64,000 nucleotides of DNA, from NCBI RefSeq assembly GCF_040712315.1, contig NC_134013.1:18883001-18947000 (forward strand). The letters run 5' to 3'. Below the pieces are notes generated by a model. That model was not told where the DNA came from. It made no database searches and was given only the letters and a program-made list of their open reading frames with translations. This stretch comes from Castanea sativa (lineage: Eukaryota > Streptophyta > Magnoliopsida > Fagales > Fagaceae). Shown here piece by piece: positions 1-12,782 of this stretch (the stretch's first letter is position 1; every line of letters starts with the position of its first letter). The position numbers and the translations under genes are program-made.

Positions 1-589
1 TCTCTTTTCTTTAGTAAGCAATTCACAAACTCCATGGACAAGAATCTATGAGCTCATCTACCACTGGTTTCTCATGAGGGACAAAGGTGTCATTTGAATC
101 AAGAGCAATGTTACTAACAACATTTTTTACAACAGTTAACTTGACAATTTTTTACTGGTTTCTATTAGTTATAATAATATCATTTTTATACCTACCACTC
201 AACAACATGGCACGCTAGCAATTCTCAATTTTTTGTTGGGAAATTGCCTTAAATTTCAATTATGACTTGAAAAATTAATTTGGGTTTTTTTGGTGTGGGA
301 AGAAAGATTATTCCTTAGTGTGGAATTATTCCTCATTAAAGAATTAATGAATTTCTTATCCAAGAAGAAAAAGGAAAAGAGTCTTAAAATAGAAAATGCT
401 ACAAAGAATTTGATGGCTTTGACCCTAGGGTTCTCCTTATAGGGAGAGGAAATATAGAGTGTGAAATCAAAAGAGAAAAAAGAGAGTTTCGCTGAGGTAG
501 TGCAATGAGAGAGACAACAAGGTTTGGGTTTTGTTGACAATTACTTTTTTTTTTTTTTGGTAAAGCACACAAATCAAAGAGAATTTGTG
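1..589. other. AT-rich intergenic DNA, nothing recognised
   Basis: No reading frame resembles a known protein. The stretch is AT-rich with T/A homopolymers. Short open frames on the minus strand are low-complexity Phe/Ser/Leu-rich translations of A/G-rich sequence and are not supported as genes. Confidence 0.5.
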
Positions 590-703
590 AAGCTTTGTTT
601 GATGTTGCAAAGTGCCAGAGAAAGAGAAAGAAGAACCACATAGAGAAAGCTTTGTTTGATGTTGCAAAGTGCCAGAGAAAGAGAAAGAAGAACCACATAG
701 AGA
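590..703. repeat. Perfect 57-bp tandem duplication
   Basis: Bases 590-646 and 647-703 are identical head-to-tail copies of a 57-bp unit that begins aagctttgtttgatgttgca and ends in A/G-rich sequence. The array runs into a GA-rich stretch (about 704-750). The lack of any mismatch suggests a recent slippage or unequal-exchange event. Confidence 0.9.
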
Positions 704-1643
704 AAGAGAGAGAGAGTTGTGCGTGAAGAAGAGAGGAGAGAGGAGAGAGCAAAGTGTTGCTGCCTTTTAGATAAATAATTAGTGTGTGTGAGAGAGTAAA
801 GAAAATAAAGAGATTTTTTTTAGCTATGAGACATACATAAGAAGAATTATTACTGTATTAATTTGGTGGGTCTCAAGTTAGGCATAAACTTGAGAATATT
901 GTAATTGATTTCATAATAGTAACTTTCTCAACAAAAAAAAAAAAAGATTTGATAAAAGTAAAAGTATACAGGGTCAAACCCGTAGTTTTGAGTTTTCCCT
1001 TCAAGGAGAAAGGGTTTTTCACTTAAATATTTGTGTTTTACTTTGTGGTTGCTATTTTAGATTGATAATTTTGGTGATAATATAATTTGGGACCCAACAT
1101 TTTTTGTTTATAGACTTTCTCTTTCTCTCTATTCAAAGGACCATTGGCTGAATGATATCTCATTATGCTACTGCCACACTTGTGTGTCCTTTCGAACTAA
1201 CATCTACATAAACATTCGATGGCTTCAACTATCCCAAGTCCCACTCAGTCTTCCCTCATGCAATGGAAAGCTAGATCAACATACCTGTTCGTTCCACATC
1301 ACAATCATGTCCTTTGCAATATCCATTCGTTCAGTTCCTATAATGGAGGGGTCTCAACCCTTCATTGTGTGAAGGACCAAATGGAATTAACGTGCATCTC
1401 ATATGGCCCCAGTTTTGTCCTAAATGATCCCAATTGGACGCTAGACACAAATTGATTTTTTTTTCCCCATTAATCAAGTAGTGTTGTTCATAAATAGTGA
1501 AGTTTGATTCCATTCAAAAATAGTATATTTTTCCCATAATGAGTTATAATCTCATATAGTACGAAGTGAAGAAATAGAAATGATAGCGGAATAGGAAAAA
1601 GTAAATTCTATGTGCAAGTGACAGAGAAATAGAATATGAAAAT

Positions 1644-1816
1644 TGTGGGTTTCAGTTAGCTCAACCGGTAAAGTCTCTGATGGTTGAATAAGAGATTTGG
1701 TGTTCAATTTCCGCCTACACCAAAAAACAGATTGGTACCTTGGTCTAATAATAAAAACTTATTATCAGGAGCAGAAGTCATAAGTTGAAAAATTGAAACT
1801 TTCTTAAAAAAAAAAA
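1644..1816 (+). mobile_element. tRNA-derived SINE (family 1) with 13-bp TSD
   Basis: The head has tRNA-like RNA polymerase III promoter boxes: an A-box-like ttagctcaaccggtaaag and a B-box-like tgttcaatttcc about 30 nt later. A tRNA-unrelated body (gattggtaccttggtctaat onward) and an A-rich tail follow. The target-site duplication agaatatgaaaat flanks it exactly (1631-1643 and 1817-1829). Further copies of the family lie at 17.7, 18.9, 19.9, 21.1, 21.2 and 49.5 kb in this window. Confidence 0.85.
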
Positions 1817-1829
1817 AGAATATGAAAAT

Positions 1830-4800
1830 GATGAAATAAAAGGAATCTAAAAAAATGGCTATTTGATTTTAGTAAATGAAAAAATAAAGGACATTTGATT
1901 TAACATTCTCATATTTACTCTTTTTTATCCTATAATCAATTCTACAGGTGAAACAAAATGAAATATCTGATGATTTCCTTATCTACGGAAAACTATAAAA
2001 TTCGAAGTCATTATAAATCATAAAAAGAAAGAAAATTCAAAGTCATTATAGCTGGTAAGAGCGGGTTATAATAAAATTGCTATGTTCTCTTTTAAAAAAA
2101 TTCCCATGCAAAAAATAAGGCCAATGAAGAAAATCGAAAACATGCAATGAGCACCTATTATATATTTCTTATCAACCTAATTGAAAAATGTGTGCAAAGA
2201 TATTCTGTTTAAAAGGGGGGACAAAGGAACAATATCTAAAGAAACGGTTAGGCAACCCTTCCCTGATGTCATTCCCTTATTATTATAACAATGGTTTCGA
2301 TAATTATTCAATGAACTCAATTATAATAACTGATATTATTGTTAGTTTGAACTTTGAAGTACTATCAAGTATCAATTCAATTATTTAGCAGAATAAAGAT
2401 CGTAGTTGAGCCCTGCCTCAGTCCCTATCAATAAGAGAAGGTAACATAATCTTGACTAAAACCATCTCAGGTAATTAAATATAAAAAATAAAATAAAACA
2501 AACAAACAAACAAGATTTTTATTAATTTTTTTTTTAGATAGGTAGATGATAAAAGAGAAGAAAAGGTAGAATTTGAACCATAGATATGAGACATTACAAA
2601 CAATGCTATTACCATTGAGCATTGGAGTAACATTTGAACCTTGTTATTTTGTTTTTGTAAACTATATATTAAGTATTAGCATTGATATATCATGTTAAAT
2701 ATGCTGATAGATAGATACAAAAGCAGAAGCAATGGTTTAGCCAAATGGATTTTTAATATATAAGAATGTAGTACAAATTCTGTAATATAATGATCCATAA
2801 TTAAAATGGATATACAGAATAAGCTAAACCTTAAACTAATAGACTTTTAGTTTAAGTAGAAGACTTGGCTTGTACACATAGTAAGATTAAGTTTGAACCT
2901 ATGTTATTGGACTAATATATTTTTAACACAAACCAATTTCATACATACAAATTATTTATTACTAGATTATCACTTTTACGGTTTTACCTCAAACTTGATT
3001 AAGCCTAACATATTTCATTCTTGCAAACCATTTTTTTACAAATATTATTTTCTAAGCCCAGTCGATTCACTTTTGTAAACCCAATATATATATATCATTT
3101 TATCACTATATTATCACCACCAGATTATCGCTTGAACCTCGAACGTGTTTAATGCTTAACGTATTTTGTTTATGCAATCCAATTGTATACAAATCATTTT
3201 ATTTCTTGTCTAATAAACAGTCTCCTGAATCCAGCTATGCTCATACTTATTGACTTTCACGGAATGTCATATTGCAATAAAATGGAAGGTAGTGCTAGGG
3301 TTGAGCATGCCATTATTCAGAACTCAGTGTTTTTCTTTTTCTTTTTTGTTTTCTTTTTCTTTTTTTTCTTATTTATCTACCGTATTCATGGGACGTAGGT
3401 CATGAGTCATGACAATGAATGAAAGTCAGCTACAACAAAAGCATTTATACTAATAATTTGCAAGAAAAATTTTTCAACGCTTTTGCTTGCAAGCAACAAG
3501 ATGCGTAGTTGTTTATCAAAAAAAAGAAGATGCGTAGTTGTGTACTTGTATTATGTATAGGTGTCTAGCTTGCCTTGTCCCGCACCGATAGAAGATTAAT
3601 ATAGAAAACGTTAAAATATAATTTTAAATTTAAATTAAAAATATATATTTACTTGCAAGTTGCAACATTTGTCATGGCTATCAGATTGGCACTGGCTGCT
3701 TCTTTATTCAATGTGTTAGACAATTATTTAGTAGTTTTGAAACATGATGATGTAATGCTCATTCTTTTCATATTTATAGTGAATTTTAATATGAATTTAA
3801 TTAATAGAATTCATTATGAATATAAGAAAAAGAAGCATTACGTTACCATACTAAAAAAATATCTAATAATTATTTTGGCATCTCTCAATGTATAAAGTGC
3901 TTGGGGGTCTAAGGAGAAAAAGTTTGAACTGCGAAATTAGCATTATATGTTACAATTATCTCTCCAAAAAAAAAAAATCCTTACAACCCCCGGTATTCTT
4001 TACGTTTCCCCACTAGATGAATCATTGAGCCTTTACGTTGCATAATAGGAGATTCCAATTAAGTCATCAATTTGATTAAGTAAACAACAAGGTCCCTTAT
4101 AATATTATTGAGTTTCTAATGACTAAAAATTAATATTGAAAATGAATATTAGAATAAAAATTAACAATAAGTTTACTAACCAAAAAAAATGATTTTTTCA
4201 CAAATGTTAATGTCGTATATTGTGATTGATATTAATAAAAAAAAAAGTGATGAAGGTTGTAATAAAGGTTGGAATTGATGGTAGTGGGTAATGAAAAATG
4301 ATCCATTGACGATGATCAACAAGTACGACTTTTAGTGCGCGGTCCAATAGTCATAGAAACTGGCTAATATTCTACGTTGGGGCTTTCATTCTTGTTAGTT
4401 TGTTAGATTCTTTGGGGGGAAAAGTAAAGTCTGACTCTTATTAAGATAAGAATATATAGACCCTCCGATTAACAGCTCAAAATTCGGTAGTTAATATTAC
4501 GTCGGTACCGATTAAAAGATTTTTTTGATGGTTTCGATTGGCACAATAATTTTTTTTTATTTTAAAAAAACACATTTTAAAATATATTGTTTAAGTTAAT
4601 CCATTGGATGGATTAATGTATTTAGACTAAATATACTTATATTTGGGTTTATAACATACATATATATATATATATATATATAAAAGAAGCGGTAATCTCC
4701 AGAATAATACATATGTATTAACTAGTACCGAAATATTTCATTATTCTAACCGACTAAATTGAAACAACATCTAGTAAGAAATTGATTTTCTTGATCAAAA

Positions 4801-6098
4801 TCACTTATTTGGGCAATTGGCATCCACATTAAGAATTGATCTACCAAAACCGTTATTATTTTTTATGATTTTCCTAATCAATTTAGTGACGGTTCAAATT
4901 TCTCACCCAATAAAAAGTAAGGGTATGGTAACTAACAAGAGCACTAAATCATTGATTAAGGTTAGAGTTATATTCATGTTAGTGGATCAAATTCATGTCA
5001 AGGCAACAGTATTTGAATACATAGCTCAACTTCAAAGACCTATTTTATAATGGTGTCAAACCCCTCTACCATAATACAACTTGTTTGTTAAATGAGTTGA
5101 CATTACAACATTGCACAATTCATTTCAACTTGTTTAATAGAAGATCTTTAAAAAAAAAAAAAAAGTGAAAATATGGTTTTTTTTTTTTTGGATAAATGGG
5201 TCAGGACTTTAGAATTTTATTTCAAATAAAATTGATATTTATTTATGTGAATAAGGTCATTCCAAGTTGATTGCGGATTAAGTAGGTATCAACTAATTTA
5301 TTAATCATTGTTAAAGTGTGCTAACCAGTTTTGACACGAACCAATTCAAATAATTGCCACTCCTAATTAAGGTTGAATCTTATAATAAAATTTATTGGCT
5401 TTTTATCGGGATTGAAGTCACTTTTAATTTAAAAGCTATCTTTCAATTTTTTTTTTTTTTTGGTTCATTACCAATGTAATTAAACTGTTAATTTTTTATT
5501 ATTATAATTTGATAATCGGAAGAGAAGGAATTTAAAGGCGGAAGGTTTTCAATGCAAAGAAGTGCCAAACCCGTTTAGCCTCTTAACTACTACTGCACAA
5601 GAGTACCTATTATCATACCCCAAAAATTAATGTGCTCACTGTGCAAAGGCAAAGCTTCACGTAAATTTGTTTATTTTATTAATTTTTACAAGGGCTTGAC
5701 ATGAAAAAGTTGGAACTTGGAACCCACAACGAGTCGGCAGCTCAGCCTCACTAAGGAACCTCAAAAGCAGCTTCTTCTTCCCTAAGTCATTCCCAAACAG
5801 AGCTTTAAAGCTTTGCTTTTTCTATCTCTCCCTCTCTCATCAAATCAGTAAACAGTAACCCAAAAAACTCCAAACCCATTTCCCTTTGTTCTTCAAAAAC
5901 TTCCAAATCCAATCTCAGATCCTTTTCTTCTATACATCTTTTTCAATAATTTCGTTGAAAGATAGAATCTTTCTTTTCTTTTTTCAATAACTCCATTATT
6001 GTTTTTTATTTTTATTTTTTATTAATATTGGTCTTTGCTTTAACAAATTCTTGTGATTTGCAACAAATCAAAGCCTCTTTCTTTCAATCTCTATCAAC
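1830..6098. other. Intergenic and 5' leader region, mostly unassigned
   Basis: No supported gene. A (TA)n microsatellite sits at about 4660-4681. A minus-strand tRNA-like SINE relic is possible at about 2536-2640 (gaatttgaaccatagatatg, then a T-rich edge). The last 350 bases before 6099 are pyrimidine-rich (cttcttcttccctaag, ctatctctccctctctcat), as expected for the 5'UTR of the deubiquitinase gene. The transcription start was not identified. Confidence 0.45.
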
Positions 6099-9000
6099 AT
6101 GTCCTCAAGAAACCCTTCATACACAAACCCAAAACCTTGCAAGCATCTTGAAGATTACAAGCTCAGGCATGGCTTGAGTGGCTATAAATCCATACAAAGG
6201 CACCTCAAGGCCACTCCACATGGGAGAACAAGTGTTGAGATGCTCAACACAGGGGTTCCCAGATGCAATTCTTGTAATGGGTTTCAAGGTAGACTCTATC
6301 TTTGTTTGATTTGCAACTCTGTCTCATGTTTGGACCATACCCTTTTGCATACTCAGTCTGAGGATGGCCATGATTTAGCTGTGGACATCGAAAGGGCTGA
6401 GCTTTATTGCTGTGTGTGCTGCGATCAGGTCTATGACCCTGATTTTGATAAGGTTGTAATGTCCAAGCACAACATGGGTGTCCCAAGGGATGATAAGCAT
6501 GGTGATGAGAGTATTGGAGAGAGATTGGTTAAGAGGAGGAGGTTGGGTTTAGGTGTGGCTGAAGAATTGGTGGATTTGAAGAAATCTAAACAGTTGGTTT
6601 CCATGAGGGATCGGAGGGATAAATCTTGTTATCCATTGGGTTTGAGAGGATTGAATAATCTAGGGAGCACTTGTTTCATGAACTCTGTGTTGCAAGCATT
6701 GCTACATGCTCCTCCCTTCAGGAATTACTTCTTGAGTGAAGGGCATAATCATGAAGCTTGCCGGAGAAGATCAGGGGATCGGCTATGCTTGTCTTGTGAC
6801 ATTGATGTCGTTTTCTCGGCTGTGTTTTCAGGTGATCGAGCACCGTATAGTCCTGCTCATTTTCTATACAGGTCTGCCATTGCTCTGTATGCCAGTCTTT
6901 AATTTTGGCATATCTTGTTATGTGGCATGGTTTTGATGATTGATTTTTATTGAATAGATAAATGTCTTACAGTAGTTCTTTGTAAGAGGATGTATCTGCG
7001 AATTGTCTTTTTTGACTGTCTTTTTGGCAAATGTAAGTTTGTGACATTGTTTTGTTGGTTGATTTATTTTGAGCCTCTTGATGTGAATAAAACAATTGGA
7101 GATGGCTTGGATGGCTAGATGAGCTACATTTAAAAATGCATAATCTCATTTAATGTTATATAACTAGGATGCTTCAGATAGATTTGAAGTTTGAACAGAA
7201 CTTGTTTTACACATCATTGTTGCATACTTGCATCACAGGTTCTGTGATTGGAGTTAAATTCTGCACATGAATTTAATTGAAAGCTGCATAGAATCACTTA
7301 CAATGATATATGTTTTTTATAAGAAATTTTTGGCTCCTAGGAGAGGGGACAGGGAGATTTGAGCTAGTGATCTCCGCTTCATGAGGCGTGGTCCTTAGCT
7401 GATACGCCTTGGGAATCGCTGACAATGATTTCATTGGTTTTGTTTGATGGGATCCTGGTTTTGTCTAGATCTTATAGCATATTTCCTCTTATTTTTTTGT
7501 CCGATTAAAAAAAAATGGAGATAAACTTGCTCTGATATGTTGAAACTTGGTTTACATTTCAAGTTGGTGGCAGCATTCAGCAAATCTAGCAAGTTATGAG
7601 CAGCAGGATGCTCATGAGTTCTTCATATCAGTCTTAGATGGGATCCATGAGAAAGAGGACAAATCAAGGAACCGAAATAGAGGTAATAAAAATAAAATCT
7701 GACATCTGGTATGTTTATTTAGGTCCCCATCCCAAAAAAAAAAAAGAGAAAGAAAGTGAGACAAATCTGGTGCTTTTCTGCTTCTTAGTCACATAATGTG
7801 TATAGTGTCACAGTGGTTAAAGATGATGCATGATTCTGTCTTATATGCTGAGACACTGTGCATACGGTCATCTTCCTGACAATGTGCAGCTGGGGGACCG
7901 TGTGGAAGGACAATGACTAATTGGAGATTCTCTGATTTATTTTTCTACTGCTAATCAGGAAGAATATGGACTTGCAAAATCATTTGCTAGTTTTTGTTGG
8001 AGAAGTTCAGAAAATCTGAAAAGCATGTGTTCCTATTGGGCATAGCTCAATAAGAAATGAGTAGAATCGTAGAAAGATGCTGGACCATTATTGTTATTTT
8101 CTATTTTTGAATTAACTTAATATTGTTTAGAATAAGTTTGAGAATTTTTTGCAGTATCTTGTGTGTTGGTTCTCAAAGTTTTATGTAGGCAGTAAGCATT
8201 CTGTCACACAGTGAAGAGTACAGGTGTAATACACTTAGAAAATGAAGTTTTTTTTTTTTTTTTTCACCTTTCTTAGTATTTATAGTCTTTTAAAAATAAT
8301 TCTTCTTTTCTACAGATAGTGGAGATTGCCAATGTATTGCTCATAGGGTATTCTCTGGATTGTTGAGATCAGATGTCACCTGCATGACCTGTGGATCCAC
8401 TTCAACAACTTATGACCCCTGTGTGGACATCTCAGTTGACCTGGACACTAGCAATTTCTCTCCAACAGATACTGTTAACAAGCGTAGCAAACCAAATGAG
8501 AACAGCAGTATATCTACTCTTTTGGGTTGTTTGGATTTGTTCACAAGGCAGGAGAAGTTGGGATCAGAACAGAAACTTTTCTGCGAGACCTGTCAAGAAA
8601 TGCGAGACTCAGTGAAGCAAATGTCAATCAGGAGACTCCCATTGGTCTTGTGTTTGCATATAAAAAGATTTGAGCATTCACCTGTCAGAAAAATGTGGAG
8701 AAAAATTGATCGATATTTGCAGTTTCCTTTCTCCTTGGATATGACCCCCTATTTGTCCTCTTCAATTGTCAGAAACAGATTTGGGAATAGAATCTTTTCT
8801 GTTGAGGGTGATGAATCAGATATTAATACTGACTTTGAGATTTTTGCAGTGGTTACTCACTCAGGGACACTTGAATCCGGCCATTATGTTACTTATCTGC
8901 GCTTGAGAAACCGATGGTACAAATGTGATGATGCTTGGATCACTGAGGTTGATGAGGAGATAGTGAGAGCTTCACAGTGTTATATGATGTTCTATGTGCA

Positions 9001-9109
9001 GAAAATGCTTTACCAGAAAGCAGATGAGGATTTGAGTTCCCTGCCATTATCCCCACGGAGGGATGCGTATCTTCCAATTGCCAGTTGCTGCGAAAGATTG
9101 TTCAAATGA
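6099..9109 (+). CDS. UBP22: Ubiquitin carboxyl-terminal hydrolase 22-like (SAGA DUB-module deubiquitinase)
   Basis: Three exons, 6099-6871, 7564-7682 and 8316-9109, join in frame at GT-AG introns to give 561 aa, close to the length of Arabidopsis UBP22. An N-terminal zinc-finger UBP domain (about residues 14-115) carries many Cys/His ligands, including CNSC, CLIC, CLDH and CCVCC. The USP catalytic Cys box GLNNLGSTCFMNSVLQAL puts the nucleophile at C192. The second exon encodes SWWQHSANLASYEQQDAHEF. The His box SGHYVTY (H487) and CDDAW (D502/D503) complete the catalytic centre. CMTC (320-323) and CETC (387-390) form the zinc site of the fingers. In the USP22/Ubp8/UBP22 family the ZnF docks the enzyme into the SAGA deubiquitinating module, which removes ubiquitin from histone H2B in the nucleus; that role is inferred from homology. 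All catalytic residues are present, so the gene looks functional. Intron 1 holds a SINE. Confidence 0.93.
7308..7412 (-). mobile_element. tRNA-derived SINE (family 3) in intron 1 of the UBP22-like gene
   Basis: On the minus strand the sequence has a tRNA-like head (atcagctaaggaccacgcct, then ctagctcaaatctccctgtc as the B-box region) and ends in a short A-rich tail, read here as T-rich sequence on the plus strand. It is bounded by a 17-bp TSD with 15 matches: gaatcacttacaatgat (7291-7307) and gaatcgctgacaatgat (7413-7429). It is intronic and does not touch the splice sites. Confidence 0.75.
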
Positions 9110-9765
9110 GTATGGGCAGGCAGTTGGCCAAGCATGAAATGGTCTTTTTATATCATTCAAGGCCAGCTAAACAGGAAAGAAGTCCCAGTGAGAACGGGGA
9201 AACAAAAAACTTAGTTGATGGGGTGTGCTTTCAGGGTCGAAATCCATTGGCCTGGACGACATATATTTCAATGTTCATCAAGACAAGTCGTGGAAGGCAT
9301 CCATAAGTTGCACAAGAGGAAGATCAATAATTTGAAACAGAGATCCTCGTATTCCAATCCCTGAAGACCCCTCAATGATTAATTCATGGTCTAAGTTATA
9401 AATAGCTGCATGAGAAATTGGATGTGTAGAGGTGAGTGAGGGTACCCCCCACCTCATTACAAGACGTTGCTCAAGATTCTTTTGACTGCAGGTCGGTCAT
9501 TAGCAATAAATCTGAACTAATGAAGTTCTATTTAGTTTGGATTGCGCTCACTGTTGCTCTTAAAATTTCTAATTGGTCTCATAAATGATTGGCTTTCGAT
9601 AATTATACGTATAACATGCTCTGTGTGTCTTAAAATCTGGAAAATTTTACTGCCAGGCCCTTGTACCTCATGATGAACTATTATTCTTTTTTTGATAGAG
9701 TAAAGAAGATTGATGAAAAACAAGGGTATTAGGAAGGAGGGGTCATTTTCAATTTTCCAGTTTTA
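9110..9765 (+). other. 3'UTR and downstream flank of the UBP22-like gene
   Basis: No stop-free continuation of the protein exists after the TGA at 9107-9109. The 73-residue open frame starting at 9085 overlaps the end of the gene in another frame and resembles nothing. Part of this stretch is probably 3'UTR. I could not fix the polyadenylation site. Confidence 0.5.
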
Positions 9766-9870
9766 TTTTTTTGAATGGTTGAATGGTTACAACAATGGGG
9801 ACGGGCAATTCAAACCACGGTTCTTTTAATAGAGGAGAGTAGGCTATGTAATTGAACTACAGGACACCTG
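9766..9870 (-). mobile_element. Degenerate tRNA-derived SINE (family 2-like)
   Basis: Starts with a T-tract on the plus strand. It then has ggttacaacaatggggacgg, a reverse B-box-like gcaattcaaaccacg, and gtaattgaactacagg matching a reversed A-box (agctcaattg...). This is the layout of the family-2 SINEs at 36.8, 42.8 and 61.4 kb. Strongly diverged; no TSD was found. Confidence 0.4.
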
Positions 9871-10560
9871 ACTCATTTTTCCAGTTTTGATTACTGGATG
9901 ATGTATGATTAAGGATACACTGACTATTGGAGGAAATGATCTCTACTTACTATTCAAAGCATTTGGGGTTTTCAACTGTATGTGTATGACTTGAAAACAA
10001 ACTTGACTCAGGCTTTGGTGTAAAATTTTTTTGTGGAAAATGTTTTTCCCAGCGCATGTTGTCTTTTGCTATATGGAATAAAACATTTTTCTAGGTAATC
10101 AATCAGAAACACGAAAACTTAAGTATTAAAATCTTCAAAATATTGTTGAGGACGTATCAATAGAAGGTTGAACCCCTTGCTTTAGCAAGACTTCTAGCAA
10201 TGCACTAAAAAAATAATAATAATAACTCTAAGATTTGAAAATGAACTAGAAGAAAAAACTGATTTTGTCTTAGGTTACCGTACTTGAATTTTTACCTAAA
10301 AATCCTTTAAATAGGCCAAAAATCTTATTACAAGTAGAGTTCTCATTTGGAAAAAATCCTTAGATTCTACTCAACCGACTTTTTTGAACCATTAAGTGTT
10401 GGAATTTGGATTTTTTATAAACGGCAAAGTTGTAACTCTTTGAGATATCTTTTGGCCCAACTTGAATTATCACAATCTAATATCTTAGAGGTGAAAGTTA
10501 TGTCCAAAACAGTAAAGTTTGTGCATGCTTAAATCCTAATTTGAGTTTGATTTGTATTTA

Positions 10561-10722
10561 GTGTGTTTGGAAATAGATTATAAGCTAGTTTTTGGGTTTT
10601 TAGCTTTTAGATATAACTTTGTAAAATCTTCTTCTTCTTTTTTTCTTACTTTTTCTCACTTTTTCTAAGTAAAAGCATATTTTAGCAAAAATAAACTAAA
10701 TAAGATGTTTCCAAACAGACAC
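10561..10722. mobile_element. PIF/Harbinger (Tourist)-type MITE, 162 bp
   Basis: The terminal inverted repeats are gtgtgtttggaaa at the left and, reverse-complemented, gtgtctgtttggaaa at the right. The element is flanked by the 3-bp duplication TTA (10558-10560 and 10723-10725), the TWA target typical of PIF/Harbinger elements. No coding capacity. Confidence 0.75.
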
Positions 10723-10725
10723 TTA

Positions 10726-12777
10726 GTGCAAATTTCCTTTGATTTTTTAGTCCAATTAGGCTTAAATTTAATTGGGTTAGCCTTTATTTAACTTTATTTT
10801 TTCCATTGTCAAAATTTAGCCCATTAGCCTTCTTCATTGTGCAAATTGGCTCATACCTTTTCTTGATAAATCTTGCAATAATTAATTCAATTCTCTTAGA
10901 AAAAACATATTCATTCATTAAAAAATAATTTTAAACACAAAACTAACTATTTCACATTATTCAAAATCAAATATGGAATGCATGATTTAATACCCAAAAA
11001 ATAAAGTATTGTATGGTAATACTCTCAAATAATGATACAAATATGCAAAATTAAGCTATTATCACTCATCACATTTATAATGGAGGAGAATTGACCTTCC
11101 AAGGGGATTTACTTGTGTAGAGGCATGACAACACAAATTTCTGCACCTGAGACCTACAAAAAAAAAACTTGCATATATGATGGAAGGGGATCCAAGAGCT
11201 TATAAACATATGATTAAACTTTTACTTAATCCATGTGGGGACATTAGGATCATAACATCCTCCATTAATTGCAATGACCGACTCACCATGGCCTTGTTCC
11301 TTTTAAACATTTGTCAGTTGTCACGACCTCACACTTATTAAACACTTTTACTTTAGTTTAAACTTTAAATTCATTAATGTGTCCTCATTTAATAACACCA
11401 TTATCAGCAAGTAGACATGGAACTAAGCACGCTACTGCCAAATTAATAATATAAAACTAAAGTTTTCAAAAAAAAAATATAAAACTTTTTTTTTTTTATA
11501 CTTTATTTACCCTATCTTAATGTATTAGAGGAGAAGAGGAACAAAAAAAAAACCCCTCTAATTGTTCATATTCCATTCATTTCTTGTATAAAGTCCCTGT
11601 CATAGTGTTGGTATTTTGAGTTTTTGACTATTACGCAAGAAATGCATGAGTGCTTATAAGGTTCAATGTTACTTATGCATTTAATGCCTTTCTATGCTCA
11701 TTAATTTTTCTTTTCTTATTAGATACTAGAATAAGTCCAGAATTATCTAGTGGGGGATAGAAGACGAGGAAGGGTGGAAAAGTGAAGGAATAAAAAACTC
11801 TTTTATTTGGTTGAGTATAAAAGTTAGATAGTGTAGTTTATATAAATTTATTCTCATACTCCTATTACAAAAAATAAAAACATTTTTTTAATAGTTTATC
11901 TCCATAATTCTATCCAAATTGGGGGATTAATATTTGGTGGCCCGGAGAAAAAATAACTGGGCCCCACCAAAATCTCCCTCCACTTTTCCCCTCCAACCAA
12001 GCAACTAAAAAAAAAAAAAAGTTCTCCCCTATTGTCTCCTTTATCCCTTCCAAAATCACTCCAACTAAACTCACTCCCAGTGATTTCAATCTAGGGGTGG
12101 GGTGATTATGCAATGTTTGGCCCAAGTTGACTCAGTTCAAAGTTCAAGGTTTACTACATTAACCACTTATTTCTCTTGCAACTAGGGCCCCAAAAAAATT
12201 CAAACAAACAAACAAAAGAAAAAAAAATCCATTTTTCATTTTCAAACTTAGCCCCAATTTTTTTATTTTTTAGTTAACATATTTGACTTTCACCTTTTTA
12301 ATTTTTTTCCCATTTTTACTTTATGCTTTAAATTTTATTTATTTGACTATCACATTTAAGTGTAATTGTAATTTCTCTTGCAGCCATAGTTATTAAAACC
12401 CAACTTGGCCCAATCCGTTGGACCTATAACTTGGTGAAGCAATACCTAAGCCGGTCTAGTTGTTTGATCGGATAACTAATGAAATTGGCCGGTTAAAAGT
12501 AAGATCCAACTATTTTTTCGCAACTCATGCAATCAAAATGAGTTATTGCGACCCATTTGGTTTTGTAGTTTTGAATAAAATTTCCTTTTTGGGTTCATTG
12601 CAATATTGTTGTCTGAATTTAGAGCTTAATAAAAACAAAAGAGTTCTTATAAGGTTGATGCTTGACTTTCAACAAAGATGTAGCTTCAACTTTCTAATCA
12701 GTTTGTAATTTATGAGATTAGAGTAACGTTTGAGATATACTATATGCATTGAACGTAACTTTAGAGTTTGAGATATA
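10726..12777. other. Intergenic, no gene recognised
   Basis: AT-rich sequence with scattered A/T homopolymers. Open frames such as the one at 11910-12125 (minus) are unlike known proteins. About 12390-12540 resembles another degenerate repeat seen near 18400-18560 (both contain phrases like ccaactggccagttt / aattggccggtt), but boundaries could not be set. Confidence 0.4.
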
Positions 12778-12782
12778 CTTTT

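Noticed and set aside
7308..7412. A functional tRNA gene suggested by A/B-box-like sequence
   Set aside because: No full cloverleaf could be drawn; the flanking target-site duplication and truncated end show a SINE.
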